Positions 8,901 to 20,900 of a stretch of 43,833 nt of DNA are shown here, one piece after another (positions within the stretch are counted from its first letter, which is position 1; the number at the start of each line of letters is the position of its first letter). The stretch comes from Candidatus Omnitrophota bacterium (GTDB lineage: Bacteria > Omnitrophota > Omnitrophia > Omnitrophales > Aquincolibacteriaceae): NCBI GenBank assembly GCA_016930235.1, contig JAFGHI010000030.1, positions 1 through 43,833 on the forward strand. Direction: 5' to 3'. Below the pieces are notes generated by a model. That model made no database searches, was not told the DNA's origin, and saw only the letters and a program-made list of their open reading frames with translations. The position numbers were made by a program, and so were the translations under genes.

Positions 8901-11900
8901 CCCGCAGGTTTCGGTTTCGCTTATCCGCCGCAATCGCCGGAGCGGAAAGAATGAACATTGGTATATTACCGTTCCCGATTCGGTTGAGTTAAAGCGGTTA
9001 GCCGAAGATTCTTCAAGATTACGGTCAATCATCATTTCTCATTCCGAATTAAGGACGGAGGATGAATATTTTCGTCAATTGGTGGATGAACATCTCGAGG
9101 GGATCAGGGGTGTTTACGAGAAATTCGAAGAACGTCTTGATTCGATTGCCGGGCAACATGGCATTGACAAACTCGGATTGCGCTATGCGGTCTTGTTGGA
9201 TGTGATGAGATATAACACCCTTTTTTACGGGGATATTCTGGAAGGCCCGGGTTATTCCGGACTTTCCAGAGACGACCGTGCATTTCTTTTTGGGATCATT
9301 TTGACTATTTGGCAGATGGTTTATGATGAAATCCGGCAGTTATGGACGGAATTAAGCCGGGAATCGAATCCTTTTGAAAGATTGGCTCAGGTCCTTGACG
9401 AGACGGGGGAATTCCGCGCTGCGCTTCGGGTGAATCATCAAGAGGCGCTTAATTTAGTTATTCATGCGTTGGAAAATTCGGGTTTCGTTACCGGATCGGG
9501 AAAACAAACTGCCTCGGATTGGGTGGATTATATTATCGCCAGCGCCGCGAGATTTGAGGAAGGCCGCGTTGGGGATATGAATCAAACCCGGGAAAACATT
9601 CTTCTTCTTAAGGCCTTATTTGATGCCAAATTTCATTATTATCACCAGTTAAACAGGTATCGGGATAAAAGCATATCGAGGACAGGGGGCCGGGTTTCGA
9701 TAAGTGCGTTTGTGGAAGCGCTTCTGCGGCATGACGGGGAATTTCTGCGTGCAATAGATCGGGACGATCAGCCGCCCCGCTCCGAGCTGCGTACCTTAGG
9801 CTGGGAATGGGGATTGGCATTGGGTGCGGTTGTTTTGGGGGGTGTGTTTTATGCTTTGAATGTTTATTTGAAACGCGCTGAGTTTTTTGAACGAGTTGAA
9901 CAGATCTGGGTGGAATCCATCCGGGGAGTTTTGAAAGAATCTCATCATCCGGTCGAGCCGGGGCATGAGGATCAAATTCAGGATGATTCATGGGTCGACC
10001 GGCACGAATCCCGAAGGTTGTTGATGGAGCTTGCCGGGGTTTTAAGGAAGAAATTCCGCAATGATCCGAAGGCCATCGAAATCTTAAACAGGATTGCGCG
10101 GCAGATTTCAGATTACACAGAACCCATTGTGATGCGGGAAGGTGACAGGACGCCTCTTTACCATTTTAATCTTCCCGATCCCCGTCAACTGAAAATCATG
10201 CTCGAACAGCCGGCCAGACTCAATGAATGGATCCTGAACGCGAAAAGTAATTTTGCGCCCGACGAAATCGAGGCAACCCGATTCCAAAGGTCTGAGTTGC
10301 GCACAGGCGACATCGTTTTCCACGCTGAACCAAGTCCCTTATTGCCCGCTATCGAAAAATTTTATGGACAATTTCAGCAGACCATCGGGTGGATGCTCGA
10401 AGGACAGCTTTCGGGTGTTAAGGAACACCGGCTTGTTCGGGACATGTTAACCGACATGGCGCAATTTCATCAGAGCGAACGCAAGTGGCTTCGAGGCGGA
10501 GATTTCAAAAAACTCACATCCGAAGAAGAGGCCTTTCTCTTTTTCTCTTACCTGCTCCCTCTTTGGCGGATAATCCATCAAGAGTTGGAGCAAGTTTTCC
10601 TGGAATATGAGAAGGGTAAGCAGCCTGTCAGCGGGTTTTATGCGTATTTGACCCAAACACCGCGGGAGATCAGCGGGCGCATTTGGCAGCGGCATCGGGA
10701 ACCGTTTGGGAGGGCGGTGCAGTTAATCGGACAACATGCCGCAATCCGGTGGGCGGATGATCGGCGCCTCGGGGCTGATTTTATTGACCGTGTGATTGAC
10801 CGGCTCGTTCAATCTACGGCCGGGGTAGTTCAAAGTTTGGAACAAGAAAACAACCGATACGCCGCTATGGCGATTTTGAACTATCTTTTTAGGAGCAGGC
10901 AATTATTTTACAAGGAGTTTTCCGATTATGTCGCCGATTATGCGAAAAAGAACCTTCGGTCCCTTAGGCCCCGGCATGTAAATGAAAATCGTAATTTATT
11001 TTATCAAGCGCTCGAACAATACGAAGATACGCTCCTGCGATCAGAATTGCGGAAAGGCGTGCGCTCCAAGACGACGGTTCAAGGGGAACTGCGCGAGGTT
11101 GAAACGGCAATCAACGGAATTTCCCGCGCCTTGAGTGATCCGGAAGATGGACTTGATGAGGAAATTGCAAATCGGACTTTGACAGAACTCAACACACAAA
11201 AGGATCGTTTACTTGAAGAATTGCGGGATTTGGAATCCCGTTCCGAGCTCCGTCACGATCCGGTTTTGGAATGGCCGATGACCGATCCTAATCGAGATTT
11301 TAATCAAATGCTTACGGATTTTACTTTTTACGCTGCCAGGCAATATCACGATGGAAGCGCAAGATTAATGACGAGTCCTTCGATGATGGGTATCCAATAC
11401 AAGCGCGAGCAATCCTACGACAGCGTTTTAATTCGGCATAATCCGCAGGAGAATGAACTCGTTGTTGTCGGCAAAACGAGTCGCATTGATGAGCCCGATG
11501 CGGTTTTGAAATATGTACAAATCGTTTTTTCTGATGAGGATCTTCGTGTTTATCAGGGCCAGGCGGGTGAAGAGCATGGGGAAGTTGCTTCGGGTTCTTC
11601 AGAAGAGACCAGGATCATTGCGGAGCCTTTAAATGGTATTCGCTATCAAAGCGGTCGATTTGAACTGGTCGTAAGTCCACAGGCTTTTAGCTTCCTTAAA
11701 GCTCAAGAAGTGATGATAACCGGATTGACTTATGTGGAAAAGACGTCCGAAACGGAAATTCGCCCGCGCTCGGAACTTCATGAATCCATCTCGCCGGTAT
11801 TGGGATGGGGCGGAACCGTAAGTATCCTTTTAGGCGCCGGATTGTTTCTCGTGACGCTGGGAGGTTTGGCGGCAGTCTTCTTATTCCGGCGATGGAAGGC

Positions 11901-14900
11901 CAACGGACGGTATGACAATTATCCGGGTGTCAAATCCCATGTGCTGGCAGCCGTGAAAGCGGATCTTCGGGTTGATTTTTCTTCAGGGAAAAGGGAGATG
12001 ACCGAAGAGAAAATGGGCGGAGACGTTATTGACATTGATTATGATGACGAATTTTCAATCGACTGGGCCGCGTTACCGACGCCTCTTCTTCAAGATCTAT
12101 ATCGGCAGCTTGCTGAACAAAGGCGCCCTAAGATTGAGTTTGTATCGGGCGGGCCGCACGTGATTGTCAACCATGTTGAGCATCGCTTCTCGATGAATCG
12201 TGGCAAGAGGCTGCCGTCCCGCGTGATAGCGAAAAAGACTTTCGAGATCCGTTCTCCCCGTTCCGAGCTAAGGGCGGGATCTGTTTCACCCCGCGACTTT
12301 TTCGGTGAGGCGTTCGGTGATTGGGATAATCTTGTGCAAAGGATTCAAAGAAGTGAAATCACGTATGCTGCGATTAAACCCCTCGGACACTTCCCCGAAG
12401 AGGTGCAACTTGCGATCCGTTATCAAATTATCAGGACTTTTGTCCAGGCAGGATTTCTTGTCCATATTGGGAGACCGATTCGATTGACTCGCGAAGAAGC
12501 GGAAAAATTTTATACGGTTCATCAAGGAAAGCCTTTTTTTGATGCATTGGTTGATTATGTCTCAAGCGATGTCTATGTCCCGCTTCTTTTGGAGAAAAAG
12601 GATGGTCCTGAAATTATTGATCATGCCCGCGAAACGATTGTCGAAATCCGAAGAAAGGCACAGGCCTCTGAGTTAGTTCGAGGTGCTGAACTTATTCCAC
12701 AAGGTGTCGAGACGAGGGTTTACACGCAAAATCTTATTCACGGCAGCGATTCACCTGAGAATGCGATTTATGAGGTGGGTGTGATTTTGTCCACAGAAGG
12801 TGCGCGTTCGGAAATGCGGGGAATGACGGACCACGTGCAACGGACCACGGACCGTGAAAATTTACTCCTCACCCCAACCCTCTCCCCAGCGGGGAGAAGG
12901 CAGGGTGAGGGGGCGATCCACCTGGGTCATGGGTCTTGGGACCTGGGTCTTGAACGATCTGAGTCAAGAACGCCTTCCAGTGCACATTGGAGCTTGGCGG
13001 ATCCAGAATTTCCCCGTGGTGGTGTCATCCTGACCGATAACTATATCCGCTCCGATATGAAAACCTATTCCTTGCCGCATCACAGGAAGATTGCGGTTCT
13101 GGAAAGACAGGAAGGAGATCATCTGCCTTATGCAGGAAAATTTGTGACGGCGATCCAGCAAGCCGAGTTGGTAAACGAAGTTAATATCATCAGCCTTCAG
13201 ACATCCGGGAGTGTGCGGCAGACACTCGAAAACCTGCTGAGCGGATTCGAGCCTGATCTCGTTCTGGTACCGGTCTCCTCCGGCTGGCCGGAAAATGAAG
13301 TCGCTTCCTGGATTCATGATTATGTCCAGGTGCGCGGGAGCCCGCTTGAGGTGCTTCTTTATCCTGTTCCTCTTGAAAAGAATGATCAGTTTTTTTATAC
13401 GCCCATTTTAGAATATGACTTCGAAAAGATTATCCTGCCCGCAGTCAAAGTCCATCATACACAAAATCGAAGAACTCAATATGTGCCGGCCGTACGGCAT
13501 CTCCTGCGATTTTTGGCGGCCCGCGCCAATGCGGAACGCCGAGATGGGCCGTTGAGTACTCCCGTTGCCAATGCCTTTGCGGTGGAACTTATCCGTAAAG
13601 GGGAGGTCCAACGTGTCTTGTCTAATCGTAACCAAATGGCAGAACTGGACAAACTTGTTCCGCTTATTGTGATTTCGCCTCATCCGGATGATGATGTGAT
13701 CGCGGCCGGGGGATTGATCCGCAATATTTTAGCGACGACCGGCGTTGAGAACTGGGTTTTAGGAAGAGGGTATACCGGGGTAACGGGCGTCGGGGATTTG
13801 ACACCCGAAGAAATAGCCTGGGGGATGAGAGAACTGCAACAGATTTTCAAACCCGGCGGTGATTTCTACGACAAAACCGGTTTCGTTCCGGATCTTTACG
13901 GGCGAGTCTTAAAAGAAACGCCTGAGAGTCCAAGTCAGGAAGTGCGGTCGATTGTCGAGTACCAAGTGGATCTCCTGGGCCATTTGCCTGCTGTCCAGGT
14001 AAAAATTAACCAATGGGAACTAGGGGACAACGTCCAACCTGTTTTTGGGGAATTGGTTAAGCGGATTATTCGAAGGAAAGAGGTTGAAGAGGCTTCGCGG
14101 ATTTTATCGCGGGATTTGGAACGCCATGTATCGGTGAGATGGTTTGATCTTCATTCAGTGGCTTTTCCGCATGGTCTGGCTCCCCGGGTGCCCGATTGGA
14201 TGGTTCAGCAGGATGAAGTTGTTATTCTCGAAGAGTTCCAGCATTTTTTCAACGAACATCGTCAGCAAATTATGGCGTCCCAGACCCACGGGGTTCCCTG
14301 GAGTATTGTCGTTCCCCATCCCGAAGACCAGCATCCCCATCACAAGACGACGTCTCAAATCGTGATGACGGTGTTACAGGATTTATCCAGGCGCGAGGGG
14401 ATTGAGATTCAATTGATTGAATACCAGTCGCCCTGGGCCGGCGGGTTTGACACCTATTTTGTGACAGATACCGAGATCCCATCCGAAGCTGTTTCTCCTG
14501 ATTCCGGATTAGATCGTTCCGAAGAACTGTCGGCGATGGAGCAGTATCAACGGGCCTTAACCTTTCTTGTCGGAGAATTGGCGGGTCGGTCTTTTGGTTT
14601 GAGTTCACCGACGCCCGAACAATTAGGCGGCCGTTTTACGGAGAGTTTTAAACGACTGGTTTTTGAGCCGGTCCGCTCGGAGCTTCGTAATGATTTTCAA
14701 AAAAGAGCGGGTGATCTCCTTAACGCTTTGGAAGGATTTGACACAGCGGTTCAAACGGCTTTTAAGGCTGTCGCTAAAGATGTGCAGAAAATTGATGAAG
14801 AAGGTAGTCGCTTTCAAGTGACGCTGGGCGGTTTTCTTGGGTCTCTTGAGCGCGTCAAAGATTTGCTGCGGGCCGAAGATCTAGACCGGAAGGTGTTCCT

Positions 14901-17900
14901 AGATGCTCACGCGGCTTTGGAAAAAATTCAATCCGGGATGAAAGAGTTAATCGGAGGTTACAATCCCAAGAGGGCATCGCTCGGCGAAGTCCGGACTGCC
15001 GGCAATCAACTTGACGGAATTATTAAAGAACTTGCGGCATTTCTGGGGGTAACAAAGAAACCTGCTGCCAAAACCGTTCAACCGAAAACCGAACCGCCCA
15101 CTGAAAAAGTTGAAGGCACCGTGACGCCCCGTGAAAGTCATCGGCCGTCGATCGAGGTTAAAAAACATCAGGGGGTTGACGGTTTTGGTGCCGTATCAGC
15201 GCCGCCGGCTGAGTTTTTCGAACTTGCCAGCGGGCTCAAGCAAAGCGTTTTATCCGAGATGCTTTTGGATCCTGAGATCAATGCTATCGGGAAGGTAAAG
15301 GGCCCGGCTGCGGAGCTTGAAAAAGTAAAGGGCAGTATTATTTGGGTCGAATTGGGTTCCGAACCGGAGACGGTGGCCAAGCTTGTCATCAACGGTTTAA
15401 GGTCCGGTAAAGAAGATAAGTTACCGGTCAAGTATGGCTTTTTAATCGTTTCCTATCGCGCCGCTCCCGGATCGCCCGAAGCCAAGATGATCGTCCTTGT
15501 GCCTGAGACCGTTCCGGCAGAGAGCCCGCGGTCCGAACGGCGTGTGAAGGTTGAGGAATTGAATCGTCATTTGCGGGAACATAAAGCTCTCGACGGTATT
15601 GTTGTAGCATTACATCATTCCTATCGTGTTCGAGCGAAATGGGTTAACGCCCCGGCCGGCTCCAATGTCAAAGGTTACTATGTTTTTCTCTCACAACCTG
15701 CGGATTGGGATGAAGGCCTTGAAGAAAGGTCCGCACCGGTTCAAATGTATCTGGCCACAGAAGGAGAAATGCAGCAATATGAGTGGGAGATCCAACATCT
15801 TATGGACGAATCTTGGACGGCTCAGGAACGGAAAGGGGTTTATCTGCCGTCTGATTATTTTCTGTCCAGGAAGAAGAAAAAGAAAGTGGATCTAGCCTTA
15901 AAAAGCGAAGACGTTTTCAAGAAGGCGGCCAAAGCCATGGCGTTATTCACCAGCCACCACCAGATCGTGATGGATATCCGTGCCGCGGTTTTCTCTGAAC
16001 TCGGGGACTTCCAGTATGGTGCTGAAATTAAACCGTCTCAACAAAGCGATTTTGGTCCGCCCGCAAGTCAGGCACCTCAAAATATGATAAAGCTCCTTCA
16101 ATATGTGAAGGATCATCAATATGAAATTCTCGTTGGAGTGCAGGATATTGATCGATCAATGGGGCGGATACGATTGGTTCTAGGTGGTTCGGATGAAAAA
16201 ATCGGCAGTGTTGAAGAAGATGTAAAGACCGATTTGCCTGGATTGTCATTCCAAAAAGCAAAGGTGATTAAAGAATATCCTTCCGGGGGCAGACAGGTTC
16301 AACTTGGAAGAAAGGTGGTTATTCTTCGTGATTTTCATCAATTGAATGCGCTTTATCAAATTCTCGTCAAGCGTTTCCGTCCTGAATGGTGGAAGGGGGA
16401 TTATCTCGTGAGTGTGGCTGAAATCGAACGCGCCCTGGATCAGATGCAAGGGGCAAGGGGCAAGGGGCAAGGACGCTCCGAGCTTCGCGATGATAACCAA
16501 TATGTCGCCCGGGGAAACGGAACGATTCGTCTGGTACCGAGCGAGGGGAACAAAGCCGAGATTCATATCGTCCAGAATGATGTCAGGCAATTTACCTTTG
16601 AAATGATGTCCGGATCGGCGCAAACCGTGGTCGATAGCATTTTGTCCGGCATAGGATCTCAAGCGATTGAGGCCGTCTGGATTGGCAGTAGCGGCCACCT
16701 TATGGTTAGTGTCGGGGATTTTAACCGTTTTGTGGTTGATCCGGTTTTGGGGACGGTCGAGTTCAAACGGAACTATGTCTCAGCAGCTAGCGGTGTAATC
16801 GATCTCAAGGTGGAGCGGCGACATCTTGATCATCTAGCGGTTACCGTCAATGGGGGGCAATTTTTTACGCATACGGTTAAGAGCGCAGTAATCACTCTTA
16901 CGGCGATTGAATCCGTCAAAGGCGAAAGCGGTTATGACGCGGTCTGGCAGGATGCGAACGGTAATCTTATCATTCTATTAACGAATGGTTATCGGGTGCG
17001 GGTGGACGCAACAACCGACGAAGTTTCTGCTATGCCAGCAACAGGCTTGGACGAACTCCAGCCTTTAAAGGAAATGGGCCCTTCGCAAACAGGGACATCC
17101 GAATGGGAAGGCGAAGGAGAACAATTTCTGGTTACCTCCCGTCAGGGTGAGATTACCATTGAGACGACGGATTCGATTTTTACCGTTGCAGTTAATTTAA
17201 ACGGGAAATCAGAATTTGGCTGGGCGTTCGCGAAACCGGCTGCTCAGGTTGTGGATGAAATTAATGATGTCCGAGCTCAGTTTGGAAGTCCTATCGGATA
17301 TAAGGCTGTCTGGGGGGATAAGAGAAATCGTGATCTTGTCATTGAGCTCGATGACGGCCGGATGATCCGGGTGAAAGATCAATCGGGTGAGATATGGGTT
17401 CGCCGCGCAGATGCCGGCGAAGGGACCATTGTACTCGAGTCGACTGGAAATTACGGGGTAACTGTTCTTTTGGACGGTAACTATCGTGCTGAACTTGAAT
17501 ATCAACATGGTGCCAGAAGGTCTGCGGAAAGCCTTCGGGAACATCAGGGTACATCTCGGATTGCTTCTGTTTGGTCAAATCTGGATACAGGTGTCCATAT
17601 TTTTTACCTCGATGATGGAAGAATGCTGACAGCTGACAACCAAACCAGTGAAGTTACGGTCACTGGTGTCAAAACCGCTGGTGAAGCCCGACCGGCGGAT
17701 TCTGTTTTGTCCAAACTTCCTCCCGGTGCCGAGAAAGTCGTTGATAACGAAAACGGTTTTATCGTTTTAGAAGTCAGTAGATACGGTAATATCCTTGTTT
17801 ATGCGGGTAATCGAGATCGTGCCTACGAAATCCCAACCGCTAAAGATACCGGTCATGCATATCGGGAAGTCCACCGGCTTCAAAGAGGGGCAGACATTTC

Positions 17901-20900
17901 TTCCATCTGGAAGAATCCAGAAACATGGGACCATTTTATTGTTTTAAGTGATGGCCGGGTGATCCAAATGAATTATGCTACTCATGAAGTGACTTTTATG
18001 AGTGCTGATACTGCCCCGGGAAATTTGCCGGGCGCGACAAAGATTGCCGACTCAAACGATGGTGAGATCATGCTTTCCGCAGCGAGTACGGCGCTTGGAT
18101 TGTTAGTTAATGACGCAGTAAAAGAAACCTTCTTTATTGTTAATCCTCTGATTGTGGCACAAACATTTAATAGTTTACGCAGAGGCAGTTCGATCAAATC
18201 CGTTTGGGGTACAAGCGAGGAGCTTTTCTTTAATTTAGATGATAAAAGGGTGATTGTTATTGTCAGAGAAAACGGCAATATTTATGTCGAAGGTGAAGAA
18301 CCTGTTTCAAGTTCATCGACGGCAGTTAAAGAACATCCCAATGCCGACAAAGTAGCAGATTGGGGAAATGGCGTGATTGCATTAAGAAGGAATATCCTCG
18401 ATGAAATCATGGTTTATGAAGGCGATCGAAGAGTCTCCATCGTTCATATCCCCAGCAGTTCATCGGAACAAGTATGGAATCAAATCCGAAGGCTCAGGGC
18501 ATCCACGGAAATCGTCGCGGTCTGGCGGGAACAGACTTCGCTCGATTGCCTAATTGACTTAAGTGACGGAAGGACGATACGCATCGAGGACGAGACCGGT
18601 CGTATCGGTGTGGAAGGCGGAGATGCCACAACGCCTGCGCCGGCAGCCCTGGTCCCGCCGGCTTCTTCTTTTATCCCTCAGGAGGCCGTCTTGGTCGTGG
18701 ATTCAACGGAGGGAGGTATAGCCTTAGAAGTTACTTTAGACGGGGATATTGATATTTACATCGGTGGTCAGGTGGATAGAGACAGAAGGATTGATAATAC
18801 GACTTTAAGCAAGGCTAAAGAAATTATCGAGAAGTTAGGTGATCATACAATCACTGCGATTTGGTTAAAGAAAAGCGAGTCAAATTATTATTTGGATAAG
18901 GCCTATTATTTCGTTTTAGATAACGGACAAACGGTTGTTTTTAACGGTCGAACGGGTGAGGTATCGATCGAAGGTGTCGGAGCCGCTCCGGCTGGAGCTG
19001 ACGTGACAGCCAAAGAACACCCTGGATCAAGCAGGGTAGCGGATCAAAAAAATGGCGAGATTACAATCCGGTGGGATACAGATGATCAACTGGAAGTATT
19101 GGAGGGGAGAAGTCTCGCTCATACCATCTTTTTACACGATTTCGTAGCGGATCGAGTTCTGTCACAGATCCAGGGATTACAGGGCTCAAGCCGTGTCGTT
19201 GCCGTTTGGGAAGAAATTTCCACGCTGGACACTCTTATCGATCTAAGTGACGGAAGGACCCTCCGAATCAATGAGATTAATAGCCGAGTCACGGTTGAAG
19301 GAGAGCCGGTTGTCGCTTCGGCTGCTAGGGCAGGCAGTAGTCAATTAGCCGCGGCCAGTGCGGATGAGATGCTGGAAATGGAACAGGAGGCGATTGATGC
19401 TAAATCCAAAGCTGAGCCGGTTGCTTTTCAGGTTACTGTGGACGAAATACGGGAACGAGGAGTGGATGTTGTTCTTAGAGGCGAAGACCGTTCCGAAGTC
19501 AAAGGTTTTATTTTCGCGGATCAGTTAGATCAAGATCTCTCACGTTATTGGTGGGGCAATACCATTTCTCCCGTTTATCTCGTCTCTTATAAATATAGAA
19601 AACCCGAGCACCAAAGAAAATCTGCTCTATTTACGATGCGGTACGACCGTGCCTTGCGTGAGCGGCAATCAGGGACCCGTCAGCGGATGACTCGTCCCGA
19701 AGCACTGGAATATGTTCAAGACGCCTTTCAAAATGGTACGACGGTTGAGGCTGTTGTTCTAGGGGCATCCAGCAAGGGGACCGGCATCAATTTTATGATC
19801 GGCGGTGTTTTGAGGGCGTTTATGCGCGACCGATACGCTCGACCAAGATCCGGCGAGGTGAAAGAACTTCATGTTGTGAAAGTTGATGTTCAAAGCGGGG
19901 ACGATGTCTATGTCGAATTAGGTGAGACGGATCATCAATTGAGAAGAGGCAGGTCTGATTACCGGCGCTATATGCCCGAAGTGGATCAAGAAACGGCCAT
20001 GTCGGAATTAGAAGATGCTTTGCAGCGGGGAACAACGGTTTCAATCAGGGCAGGCCGTCCCAATGAGCGTAGAACAGGACTTAATGGTACGTACAGGGGA
20101 GCGGTTCATGTTTTCTATAGGGATGCACAAGCGGCGGCTGAGTGGTCCCGACAAACACCTGAGCAGGATATCGATGGTCTTTATGTTGTCCAAAAAGTAG
20201 AGAAAGGGCCAGACTCCTTTTATATCTTGCAGCGCAATCGGCCATCAGCTTCGGGTCCAAGATCTCAGCGCAGTATGGGAAGGTCAGGCAGCGGCGGGTT
20301 GTTCACTAGCAGTGGCCCGGCCGGCCTCTCACCGTATCGTAGAAAGGGTGGGCGGACTCCCAAAAAAAGCAAACGGCCCGGCCGCGGCGGATTGGATGGC
20401 GGCCGGCGACGTTCGGAGCTTCGTATCTGGAAAAATGGGGCGCTTGGGGAGGATCAATTAGAGATTTATTCCACGCGTGCTCACTGGGAAGGCGCCGAGA
20501 AGATGGCGGTTCCCCGCGAAATAATCCTTCACTCAGGCCGGGGTGAATTTGTTTTGCTTAACTTGAAGGCAGCGGGGCGGGCGGAAGATCAGCCAAGCCA
20601 CAATGTTTTAACCTATTCCATGGTTGCTGCCAACAGCTTGCCTTCGTTATGGGAAGAAGGTCTCCAAGTTGGCAATTTCAAGGTTGAAATTGATCAGGAA
20701 GGCCGTCCTGTCAGTCAGGGCATTCGGATTGAGATTTTTAGTGATGTCCAAGATCAATACGCGTACTTGGGAGAGTCTCTATCGCAATGGATCAATGCTG
20801 CAACGAATGGCGGCGAATTTCCTTTTACGCTTCAAAATTCCAGATTTGTCACGTTCTTGACCACCAACGTGCTGCCGACCATTAATCCTCTTGAGCAGCC

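Noticed and set aside
19489-19503. RSEVK (and RSEEL at 14515, RSEYE at 23761) as border motifs
   Set aside because: They fall inside apparent domains or lack the LR end; probably chance, so left out of the main count.
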